DNA from: Azolla caroliniana
Taxonomy: Eukaryota; Polypodiophyta
Assembly: GCA_043228905.1 (NCBI GenBank)
Contig: JBHGNT010000013.1
Coordinates: 124,001 to 188,000 of the forward strand
Length of the DNA stretch: 64,000 nucleotides
Direction: 5' to 3'
Shown in pieces: positions 9,962-18,957 of this stretch; position 1 is the first letter of the stretch; every line of letters starts with the position of its first letter. The translations under genes were made by a program, and so were the position numbers. The notes under the pieces were generated by a model, which had not been told where the DNA came from, searched no databases, and saw only the letters and a list, made by a program, of their open reading frames with translations.

Positions 9962-10506
9962 TGTTAAGAAAACGTGAAGAAGGCACTCGGGCTCTTCTTA
10001 TGTGCGCGGCGGATCATGGTGTGCTAGATCGTTTAGTGCTCAAACACAGAAGGGAAGGGGGAAGGAGACTTACCTCTGTAGCAGCCAAAACTTCTTCTAT
10101 TTCATTATGCGCAGAGCTCTACTTGCTCTCGTTTGTTTCTCTCTCTTGCTCTCACTCTCTGAGTTCTTTTTTTCTCTATACTCACTATATTTCTCTCAGA
10201 GTTCTACTTCCTGTATATCTTCTTCTCTATTCTTACTCTCTTACTTTCTACCTAAGTAATAAGTTACTTACGTATGCAGCTAATTAGCTGCCTGTAGCTA
10301 ATTAGCTGTCAGTCGCTAAATAGCTGTCAGTAGCTAAATAGCTGTCAGTCGCTAAATAGCTGTCAGTAGCTAATTAGCTGTCTGTAGCTAATTAGCTGTC
10401 TGTAGCTAATTAGCTGTTTCTCCTTTATGTTCACAAGTAGCTAAATAACTACTATAGCTTATTTCCCAATAAGCATCGCATACCATGTTGAGCTTGCTTC
10501 TCAACA
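9962..10506 (-). repeat. Cop1 5' LTR (545 bp)
   Basis: This is the upstream LTR in element orientation and carries the promoter for the gag-pol transcript. It has one more copy of the 18-bp TAGCTAATTAG-type unit than the left LTR, which accounts exactly for the length difference. The CTCAACA tip is next to the target duplication at 10507-10511. Confidence 0.93.
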
Positions 10507-10511
10507 CAAGA

Positions 10512-11252
10512 AATATGGCAAATTTACACTCAATATAAATGGATCACCCCACGAGAGCCACTCCCATCTAAAATGATGTACTATAAGGAACACTTCTTGC
10601 ACTTCTCTAAGTTAGGTTTTATTACACGACCAAGATATCTAGATACATTCTTATCAAATGCACTAAGGGTGGCAATTGAACAACTTAGAATATCATCTCA
10701 CCAACTTGAGGTTGAGAATGGTCGAGCTAATAGAGTCCCTAGAGAGGAAAGGCTATGTAGGTTATGCCACATAGAGATAGAGGATGAGTATCACTTCACA
10801 TGCAAGTGCCCAACTTATGCCGAGATACGGGCGGAATACCAAGATATATTAGGATCCTCTCCAAACTATTAGATACCTCGAGTGTAAAAAGACTAGGTAA
10901 GTATATCTTAGAGCTAAAACAACATAGGGAGAATAAATTACAAAGTGTTAATCATAAACCTTTTACTATTCATCAACATGGGGAACAAGGGGAGACGATG
11001 AATGTGGATACACTTACGCCGCTCGGCCTCTCGCTTGAGGAAGCAGAAAAACAAAGAACAACCAAACGCCCTCGGATATTGGGCTTCAAAACAAGTCGAC
11101 GTGGAGTAGAAAAGATTAAGAAGATAAGGGAACGTGAGCTACATCGACTAGAAGCTATGGTTGGGGTACCTTTTACATTGGGACCACAAGCCACATCCAC
11201 ATCGCAACCCTTTGACCTCCCACTTCTCTTCGAGAGTCTTGGATGGAAATGA
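10512..11252 (+). pseudogene. LINE ORF2 C-terminal zinc-finger region
   Basis: This is the continuation of the LINE ORF2 after Cop1. From 10573 the frame reads to a cysteine/histidine cluster, CRLCHIEIEDEYHFTCKC, then PTYAEIRAEY. It has the C-x2-C ... H-x3-C spacing found at the C terminus of many non-LTR reverse transcriptases. A stop at 10870 and a frameshift follow, and a basic tail (TKRPRILGFKTSR; EKIKKIRERELHRLEAMVGVP) is readable in another frame to 11252. The wording EDEYHF ... CP.Y...R is closer to LINE tails I know from animals and non-seed plants than to the usual angiosperm L1 tail. That comparison is from memory. Confidence 0.7.
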
Positions 11253-11452
11253 AATTAGGCCTAGTATAACATCTTTTCATTGTAGAACATGTTTTTTTTA
11301 AGAACTATTTTTTATCTTATTTTGTTTTTTTTACTTTCGATGAATGGGTAAATATCCCATTTTTTGTAAACCATTTGTCTCATGGGCCAAATTTGGCCTT
11401 AGAAGACGTTAATATATCTTTCTTTCTTTCTTTCTTTCTCTTCCTCTCACAC

Positions 11453-11550
11453 ACATACACACACAAATCACATAATCTTCCGCTGCTTAACTACTCACAT
11501 AATTAACCGCTAATTAACCCTTGTTACTTACCTAATTCTTAATAGTGGCA
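11453..11550. repeat. simple-sequence DNA after the LINE
   Basis: CA-rich repeats (ACACACATACACACACA) follow the CTTT run that ends the LINE, and then there is ordinary AT-rich DNA. No gene is visible. Confidence 0.6.
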
Positions 11551-11990
11551 CAAGTTGAAATTAATACCTCTACATGTCATCGAGTCCTTGCCTTTGCTCT
11601 CTTAGATTTAGGAGTCAACTCTTGCTTCATGGACCAAAAAATTTCCTTAACATAGAAAATCCTTTGAAAATTTTGCCTTGTCGAACATCTATCACAATCA
11701 TAGATGGTCGATCTAATGCATGTGGTGACATAACCAAAGAGTTTGAGACAATTTGTGCAATTCTTAGTAACCTAGCTTGTGTCCTTTCATTCAATATAAT
11801 TCATAGTCTCGAGTATTTAGTTGTCCTAGGTTTGCATTGGTTCAAACTCATAATGCAGAGATTAATTAGAGAAAACTGGCAACCCTCCCTCATATGCATC
11901 TTCATCCAATGTTTCATGTATCACTTTTGGAACCTTATCCATCAAGCTCTATTTCATATCTTATGGTTCCTCCTCCACCTCATGTAATTG
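11551..11990 (+). pseudogene. retropepsin relic from an LTR retrotransposon
   Basis: From 11551 a frame reads INTSTCHRVLAFALLDLGVN then SCFMDQ. This matches the flap and active-site region of plant LTR-element aspartic proteases, in which ALLDSGA(S/N)SCFID is usual. Here the catalytic D-S-G has become D-L-G (11605-11613). The frame stops at about 11658, and another frame (to about 11900) continues with the expected downstream sequence, including IIDGR, ITKEFETICAIL, NIIHSLEYLVVLGLHWF. This corresponds to the hydrophobic VLG-x-x-W end of the protease. The Ty3/gypsy type is more likely than copia. The copy is short and dead. Confidence 0.55.
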
Positions 11991-12518
11991 AGCTTGACCA
12001 TGGTCCAAAATATGATATAGTCACTAATGATCCATTCTGCTTCAATGTTGATATTTAGCATATTCTTGTAACCTCGTTCTTCTTGTAAACATAATTACAT
12101 TCTCTTCTTATTTCTCTCTTCTTTTCTTATTCTCTTCTATCATTTTATCTTGGTCCTAACAAAACGTTGACACATTTTCTAACATTACAACTTTTTATCA
12201 ATCTTATTTATATTATTTTTCATAATCTACCATTCATTTCAATTTGGTTTCACACCATGTGTCAAGGGTGTGCCAATTGTACATCCAGCAAGTGTGTACA
12301 CATTCAAAGAGTTTATACCAAGTAGAGAATTAATTAAGATTCCTTAAATAAGGTGTGTCCCATTATAGGGCTAAAAGTGATTGTTTTTGTAACACTGATC
12401 GATGTATTATTTATTGTGTACTGTATTTAACTTGCATGGATGATTTTATAATGCTTATCCACTATATCATTACTAATATTACGCAAACAATTATTCTATT
12501 TTGTTTTTTGCTTCTCTA

Positions 12519-12718
12519 ATTGATTATTTCAGTAAAATCTTGAGGGATTCAGTAAATGTACAGCAATCTATGTATATATGTTTGGTATCTCTAATTGCCC
12601 TAGATTGTTAGGGTAAACAACATTGATTATTTCAATAAAATCTTGAGGGATTCAGTACGAAAATCTATGTATATATGTTTGGCATCTCTAATTGCCCTAG
12701 GTTGTTAGGGTAAACAAC
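12519..12718. repeat. two-copy tandem duplication (about 100-bp unit)
   Basis: Two consecutive units (about 12519-12621 and 12622-12718) share TTGATTATTTCA, ATCTTGAGGGATTCAGTA, TCTATGTATATATGTTTGG and CTCTAATTGCCCTAG. They differ by a few substitutions and a small deletion. No gene is involved. Confidence 0.85.
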
Positions 12719-12799
12719 GCAATGTATGAGTATTTAGTTTCTAACCATGCAAGACAGAGCAGATGATGGTTTAATGAAGTGAAAGTTGCACATTATCAG

Positions 12800-13239
12800 T
12801 AACAATCGGCAATAGTTCGGTTTGGTTTGAGTGTCAAAACTGAACCATTTACAAATTTTGAAACTTGAACCAGATTGAACCGAACCACAAAACTATTAAA
12901 AAAAATTTCAACCCATTAAACCATTAAACCGTTAAAATCGTAGTTTCGTGGTTCGGTTTCTGTTTTCAACTGAGGTCAAAATTCAAATTTTAAAATATTT
13001 CATTATTTTAAATTTTAAATTTCAGAATTTTAAAGATTCTCCTAAAATGTGAGAATAAGGCTTGAAAATGAAAAGACTGTTTAAAAAAGATTAAAAATTT
13101 TAAAAAGTTTTTAAAAAATTACATTTTTAAAAAAAACCATTAAACCGTTTAACTGTTGAAACTGAACCGAACCATTTAAACCATTAAGCCACAGTTTCGT
13201 GGTTCAATTCGGTTCAAACCAAACCGTTGCCAACTGTTA
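12800..13239. mobile_element. hAT-type MITE with terminal inverted repeats and 8-bp target duplication
   Basis: The left end reads TAACAATCGGCAATAGTTCG followed by GTTTGGTTTGA. The right end is its near reverse complement, TCAAACCAAACCGTTGCCAA then CTGTTA. The flanks are ATTATCAG (12792-12799) and ATTATCAA (13240-13247), an 8-bp target duplication with one mismatch, as made by hAT transposases. The 440-bp interior is AT-rich, has no coding capacity, and contains inner inverted copies of AACCATTAAACCG / CGGTTC-type segments, so the whole element can fold back. Confidence 0.8.
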
Positions 13240-13247
13240 ATTATCAA

Positions 13248-16146
13248 GCCCATAAGTTAAAGGTGTGATCCATTTGCTAAGAAAAACATCTAGTCTCAAG
13301 ATGCCCTAACAACCTTGTCAATCATATTGTAGAAAACAATCCTTGTTTTAAAGTGAGCTTGCTAGACATTGTTGTGCAAGTATAGAGGCACGAAAAGATA
13401 CTAATAGAAAGGTCAAGATATATTAGCCGAAACTCTTAGTATCAACCTTGAAAGGGCTAATAACAAGGAATTTGGTATGCAATTTATCTTGTTGTGATTT
13501 TGTTCTAAATTTTATTTTAATTAAACACCTTATTTCCTTTGTATACATCTTGAATACTATTATGCCCCACCATAGAATTAATCCACTTGCAAAACTGGTA
13601 TACCAATAGCTTTTTCCTCGAAGAACAAGGAATAATATATCTGTCATAAAATTTTGTGAAGGACTTTAGGATATCCTTCCATGACATCTCCACCTTTGGA
13701 ATATCCTCAAATGGTTCTTCCACCATAATATTATTGTTTTCAAGTAGAACTTGCTATAATGGCTTAATAGAAACTGTATGAAGCATTGAACGATATTGTT
13801 AACTCATGTCCTCCCCATTAGCCTTGGACAATAATTTGATCAAACCCTTACGTATCAACTTCACCCACCCTCAAGTTGTTCAAACCTTTGTCATTGATGA
13901 CTATGTTATCTAATAGAAACAAAGAACTCGGCACAATTGTGATGGAGGTAGGAAGCATCCATGAGAGGATGTCATGTGAATGTGTGTACATGGGGTGAGA
14001 TTATGATATGGGAGATGATGAGTATATTCAAGCAATGGATCTAGAGAGTGGAAATAAACAAGGAGAGTCAAATGGGTTGTAATGTAAGAGGAACAAAAGG
14101 GAAACAAGAGAATAAGACAAAGCAATGAGCTTGTACTTTTGAGGCCCCTGGTTATACATAACATACATGTGAGCCCCTTGTTTGCCTCAAAAATTAAAGT
14201 TAAACCTTTTCTAGAAGTGAATACCTCACCTTAGCAGCTAACATACAAATATTCTTTGTTGAAGCTTGCTCTCCTACATTTGATCTTCTTTCATTCTCCA
14301 TAGGAAGTGATTTCCTAATCATCAGCGAGATCCTTTGTGACTTTTAGCATGTCCTTGAAAAATTCGGGTAGGTGCGAATTCTCCTAGTAAAGATGTTTTT
14401 CCGTCTTTAAAGTAAAGATATGAATTTTCTTTCCTCCTCTAAAAATGACTTTGAAGAGGAGTGTGGGTGGGGGTCAATGATGGAATTCTTGGACCACATC
14501 CTCACTGACGTTGTCAAGATGTTCGGTAGGTTCCCATGTAGCTAACTGGGCAACCCTTTCATAAGGCTAGATACCATGGTTTGCATATCAACCTTGTAGG
14601 AACAAAAAGCTCTTTGGCCTTGAACTTCTATTCGTGTTTATCTTCATGTTCCACTAAAAGGGTCAATCTAGTTGCCCATAGGGGATTGTGGCCTCGTGGG
14701 ACGGTTTCAATAGCATTGTATGGAATGCATCATGGATATGAAAATGCGATTGGAACTAGGATATCAAATTATTCTATTTCCATTACGAGCCCACATTGGA
14801 ATAAGCAAATATGGCAACGATTGAAGAGAACACAAGAACTGTTAGGCCAAGTACATTACTCATCATTCAAAGGAAAGGAAAAGGTCAAAGAGTTCCTTAA
14901 TCTCAACCCTTAAAAGTTTCTTCATCTTCCTCATATAGGAAACAAATCAATTTTGGGAACTTTTCTTTTTTCTTCTTTAACAATTTGAACATGATCTTCT
15001 TTGTTTATAAAATTGAAGGATCACTTATATAGTTCATTACATTTACGTAACACATTTAAAGATTTCATGATGTGTTTTAATGAATGAGTGCCAGATATAT
15101 TTTATTTATCACGAGTTACACGACATATTTATATCTCACAAATTGGTAATCACCATAGCTTTCTCTCAAAGCCTTAGGCATGAGTGAAAGTACATTTGTA
15201 ATACATATTATTGGTTTCAAACCATCATGCAACAGTTTTCTTCCTGCTTTTTTCAGTCCCTTCAAGTTTCGAGGAAAACAAAAGTTTAAATATGCATCTC
15301 TCATAAGCCCGAGATGGTTCAGGAAAAATATACATGTTTATACTTGAAAGAGTGCATGATGTTATTTTGACAAGAAGCAAATGTGCTAATTGACTTCCAT
15401 AACTAACATCTATGTTCTCCGAACTAACTTGGCTTGGTGAATCCTTGTAATGATGATACCGAACGTAAATTTTCCATGACATGTTGATCATGGAAGGACT
15501 ATAAATCATAACTTTATGCTTTATATATATAGGGATACGAAAAAGCGTATAAGTATTGGATTGTGTTGTGTGATCGATGTGCTCACGTTCAAATAAATAT
15601 ATGAATTTGTGTCGAAATAACGGAAAATAATAAGTCAACTCCATGAAAATATTGAGTCGATATATATTACATCTTTTTGACAGCGCGATTATCTAACAAA
15701 AAGACAATAAACGAGGGTTGGGCATCATGGGTGAGGTGAGTAGGTAAGCAATGTGCACAATGAGACACCTATGAAAGAGCAATGATGAAAACATGTTCGA
15801 TATTAGTTCTATTGACAATACGACACACGTCGTTAGGAGGGGGTGTGTGTGTGTGTGCGTGCGCTCGTGTGCCTTGGGAATACATAGACATCAAAGTCAA
15901 AAGGGGTTTTCTTTTTTTCTAGTTGCATATGATGTCTTATTGTGGTTCGTTACCCTTAAAAAGGCAGCAATTATATAAATACGTCAGGGGGACCCGACCA
16001 TGGCCTCGACGTGAAGAGCATATGTATCTCTCTATCATAAGGGGTTGGGAGGGGGGGATTATGGACGGTAAGCGAAGAATTTCGGCAAGGCCTAGGGTTA
16101 CAGACTCAGATGTCTAGCCTGGAGCTTGGGTTAGACGGAGACGGGT
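13248..16146. other. gene-poor intergenic DNA
   Basis: I recognise no gene in this stretch. A few open frames of 60-140 codons occur, among them about 13517-13726 and 15225-15644 on the - strand and 14581-14913 on the + strand. They have no recognisable domains, are overlapped by other frames and show no consistent codon bias. A GT-rich microsatellite lies at about 15841-15860. A distant relic of a retrotransposon gag around 13500-13730 is possible but not demonstrable. Confidence 0.5.
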
Positions 16147-16236
16147 CATCGTGGACTCTCTCGTTCGTGGAAACATATGCTCTTGTCCTCTCATCGTGGA
16201 CTCTCTCGTTCGTGGAAACAGATGCTCCGTGACTTA
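16147..16236. repeat. 45-bp tandem duplication upstream of the ARF gene
   Basis: Two copies of CATCGTGGACTCTCTCGTTC followed by GTGGAAACA(T/G)ATGCTC start at 16147 and 16192, exactly 45 bp apart, with only minor differences. They lie about 0.6 kb upstream of the ARF start codon. Confidence 0.85.
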
Positions 16237-16809
16237 ATGTGTATCTACTCTCCGGGTCTCATACATACATACATACATACATACTTTTGTCCTCTCATCC
16301 CAAAAGAAAGAAGGAATGAATGAATCTCCTCCTTTATGGTGAGTAAAAAGGCTCTGCACTATTTCTGCCCCCCCCCCCCCCAAAAAAACCCAAAAAAAAA
16401 GGCCCTAAACAAAAGAAAGTGAGCTGAAACTGAAACCTAAACCATAACCCACAAAAACTAAAAAGAGTTTGGAGGGCCCCCCCAACTAAAAACCAACCAC
16501 CAAAAACAGAGACAGACAGACAGACAGAGAGGCAGACAGAGACTAGTTAAGTACATGCATACATACATTAGATGGTAGCAGCAGCAAGTCAAATGCTAAA
16601 ATATTTATGTGTGTATACATATGCATACAATATGTGATGGAACCCCATTCCATTGAACTTGCCTTCCTGCATTCCCCCCTTCTTCTGGATGTGCTTCAAG
16701 ATATCTCTTCTCCTCCCCACAGCTATTGTAGCTGGGAGCTCTCTATTAATGATGCCGGTGGCGGCAGCTCGTGCTTGATCCATCTGCTCTCATCATTCAT
16801 CGATTCATC
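16237..16809 (+). promoter_or_regulatory. ARF upstream region and 5' leader with microsatellites
   Basis: This stretch contains a (CATA)n tract at about 16260-16284, a run of about 14 C followed by A runs at about 16369-16400, and a (GACA)n tract at about 16508-16536. No TATA box could be fixed with confidence. Polypyrimidine-rich stretches near 16670-16720 are typical of a long plant ARF leader. The transcription start is not determinable by eye. Confidence 0.4.
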
Positions 16810-18957
16810 ATGGACAATCGCGGTCTATCGGGATCAGGACAATCCTGCCAGCAATCATCTGATAGCTCCACCATCACCATCACCACATCGTCTAGCTCTT
16901 ATTCCATGTCGTCGAGCACGAGCGTAAGCCCGAGCCCGAGCTATGGGCATGATGAGAAGATGATGACACTCGTCCATGGTGGCAGGGGTCATGTTGAGCC
17001 TGAGCTATGGCACGCGTGCGCGGGCGCCATGGTTCGTCTCCCACAAGTCGGCTCCAAGGTGATCTACTTCCCGCAAGGCCACGCGGAGCACGCGGCCTCT
17101 CCATCGCCTGACCTAATAATCCCCCCTTCCATCGCGATCCATCACAGCGCGGTCCATTGCCGCATCCTCTCGGTCGAATACCTAGCCGACACAGAAACAG
17201 ATGAGGTCTACGCCCGAATGCGCCTCCAGCCTACAGAGCAGCCTTCCTCTTCCCTTCCCAATGATGGCTCTCATAATTCACCCGATTCTTCGGAGACGGG
17301 GCCGATTCACCATAGCCGCGCGGTGATCTTCGCCAAAACCCTAACCCAGAGTGATGCTAACAATGGGGGGGGGTTCTCGGTCCCGAGGTACTGCGCGGAG
17401 ACCATCTTCCCTCGCCTCAACTACAGCAAGGACCCGCCCGTGCAGATGGTGCTCGCCAAGGACGTGCACGGGACGGTGTGGAAGTTCCGGCACATCTACC
17501 GCGGGACGCCCCGCCGCCATCTCCTGACCACGGGGTGGAGCAACTTCGTGAACCACAAGAAGCTCGTGGCTGGAGATGCCATAGTCTTCCTCAAGGGTGC
17601 TTCCAGAGAGGTGTATGTCGGGGTTCGCCGCACCACTACTACTAGTGCCATCACAAGGGGGGGCATGGGCACTAGCAGCAGCAGCAGCAGCACCCATCAC
17701 CATGTCTTGCCTCCTCCTCCTGAGGAGATTGGAATGCATTTACATGTGGAGGACCGGCCTTCGGTGCAGGTGGCCGGCTGGACAAATTCTTCTTCGGCCA
17801 CGAATTCCACACGTAGCCAGCCTCCTCGTGTCACGATCGAATCTGTCATGGAAGCAGCCATTGCGGCTTCGGCGGGGCACGCGTTCGAGGTGCTGTATTA
17901 CCCGAGAGCCACCATGTTCGAGTTCTGCGTGAGAGAAGAGGCGGTAGCGCAGGCATTGCAGCGGAACTGGGCCCCTGGCCTGCGCTTCAAGATGGCGGTG
18001 GAGACGGAAGATGCTTCTCGTATCAGCTGGTTCATGGGTACCATTTGCAAAGTGGGAGAGGCCGACCCTGTGCGATGGCCAAACTCCATTTGGAAAAGGC
18101 TGCAGGTAAAAACATATGATTGATTGTTTATCAGGAGCAGCTTCACTATGATCTCCACTTAAGACTATTTGTGTTAGATCATCGTGCTTCCCTGATGACT
18201 TCTGCAGCGGATTGATTTCCCCTCTCCTTCCTTGGTGATTGGAACCTATGACATGCAGGAAATCTCTTGGATTTTTGGTCCAATAATATGGACCAAATCA
18301 TCTAAATCCAATACTGTAACTAATGGATCGGATTTTATGCAGGTCACATGGGATGAACCAGATCTGCTCCAAGGCATAGCCAGAGTCAACCCTTGGCAAG
18401 TGGAGCTTGTCTCCTCCGCTCCTCCTGTTGTTGTTACAAATACTAGCACGCCTCATTATATGCACAACATCCACATCGATCATAGCCATGCTATGCCTCC
18501 ACTTCCGTTCGTCCTGCCGAAACGGAAAGCTGCGAGGCATGACTATAATCTGCAGCAGCCATATTCTAGAAGTAGGAATGATGATGAACATCAGCTTGAT
18601 GTCAGTGAAGGAGATGGCATCGAGCAGCAACAATGGCAGCCAGGAGGGGGGCTTTCCATGCCAAGTGCTGCACCATCTCACCACATCTTCCCTGCCAACA
18701 TTAGCATTAGCAATCGATTGAAGCCGGATCGTGATGCCCCAATAGGCATGCGGGGAGCCAGGCATTCAACTGCAGAAGGGAGTTACTCTGAATCTAGTAG
18801 CTTATTACATTCAGGCACAAGATCTCGACATTTCTATCTCTTCGGAACGCCCATATCGATGGGTAGCAGTAGTCAGTCGGTCATCAATACAGGTAGTGTG
18901 GCAGCCACACACAAAGAAGAGCATGAGATGAAGCATTCTCGTGAGGATACCAGGTAG
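16810..18957 (+). CDS. auxin response factor, clade C (ARF10/16/17 type), 636 aa, no PB1 domain
   Basis: This is a nuclear transcription factor that binds auxin response elements; clade-C members usually act as repressors. Exon 1 is 16810-18105 and exon 2 is 18343-18957. The junction is CTGCAG/GTAAAA to TTATGCAG/GTC, phase 0, and restores RLQ-VTWDEPDLLQ, a conserved string. The ATG at 16810 is used because the frame upstream has only a GTG. A Ser/Thr-rich leader is followed by LWHACAGAMV (about 66), the dimerisation segment, the B3 DNA-binding domain (about 173-275: AKTLTQSDANNGGGFSVPRY, TWKFRHIYRGTPRRH-like, GDAIVFLKG) and the ARF ancillary domain (about 357-445). The middle region holds a miR160 site and ends after FYLFGTPIS. 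No PB1 domain follows and none was found downstream to 21 kb, as in Arabidopsis ARF17. The 5' part is GC-rich. Confidence 0.93.
18106..18342 (+). other. intron of the ARF gene (237 bp)
   Basis: The donor is CTGCAG/GTAAAA and the acceptor is TTTTATGCAG/GTCACA, phase 0. The position, between the ARF ancillary domain segments IWKRLQ and VTWDEPD, is the conserved one in ARF10/16/17 genes as I remember them. Read-through from exon 1 would stop at 18121-18123. Confidence 0.9.
18744..18764 (+). promoter_or_regulatory. miR160 target site in the ARF mRNA
   Basis: The 21 bases beginning AGGCATGCGGGGAGCCAGGC pair with plant miR160 (UGCCUGGCUCCCUGUAUGCC followed by A) with one mismatch at the 3' end of the miRNA and two G:U wobbles. 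The seed and the cleavage position 10-11 are paired. The site encodes GMRGARH, the same place in the protein as in ARF10, ARF16 and ARF17 of other plants. Post-transcriptional repression by miR160 is expected. Confidence 0.92.

Larger units (their letters stand above)
4928..10506 (-). mobile_element. Cop1: complete Ty1/copia retrotransposon
   Basis: The element is 5579 bp, bounded by LTRs at 4928-5454 and 9962-10506 and flanked by a perfect 5-bp target duplication, CAAGA, at 4923-4927 and 10507-10511. In element orientation (- strand) the LTR starts TGTTGAG and ends CTTAACA. The primer site, polypurine tract and a single uninterrupted gag-pol frame are all present. The two LTRs differ by three substitutions (all transitions) and by one extra 18-bp unit in the right copy, so insertion was recent compared with every other element in the window. 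It sits inside the LINE ORF2. Confidence 0.95.
1344..11452 (+). mobile_element. degenerate LINE (non-LTR retrotransposon), split by Cop1
   Basis: In order on the + strand are an ORF1-like frame (1344-1973), an APE-type endonuclease, a reverse transcriptase, a gap made by the 5.6-kb Cop1 insertion, and then the ORF2 C-terminal zinc-finger region and a short 3' untranslated part. Removing Cop1 and one copy of the CAAGA target duplication brings the two halves of ORF2 back into the same reading frame, which shows that they are one element. The 3' end is marked by a T/C-rich run of CTTT repeats near 11420-11452, followed by CA repeats. Several stops and at least two frameshifts make it inactive. 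The 5' boundary is not defined, since no ATG starts ORF1 near its first codon. Confidence 0.85.

Noticed and set aside
13423-13726. two short - strand frames, one with a W..I...F...Y pattern
   Set aside because: The pattern faintly recalls gypsy gag, but it is too short and isolated to call.
14581-14913. 110-codon + strand frame
   Set aside because: There is no recognisable domain, no splice context and no supporting features; chance is the simplest explanation.
15225-15644. 139-codon - strand frame
   Set aside because: AT-rich composition, no domain and an overlapping alternative frame; not supported as a gene.
16509-16514. GAGACA auxin response element core before the ARF gene
   Set aside because: It is part of a (GACA)n microsatellite, and a six-base match is expected by chance.
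17341-17739. 132-codon antisense frame over the ARF B3 domain
   Set aside because: It is a shadow of GC-rich codons on the opposite strand.
18946-18957. possible splice donor CCAG/GTAGCT at the end of the ARF frame
   Set aside because: It would lead to a PB1 exon, but no PB1-like sequence was found downstream to the PPR gene. The stop was therefore accepted; it remains testable with transcripts.
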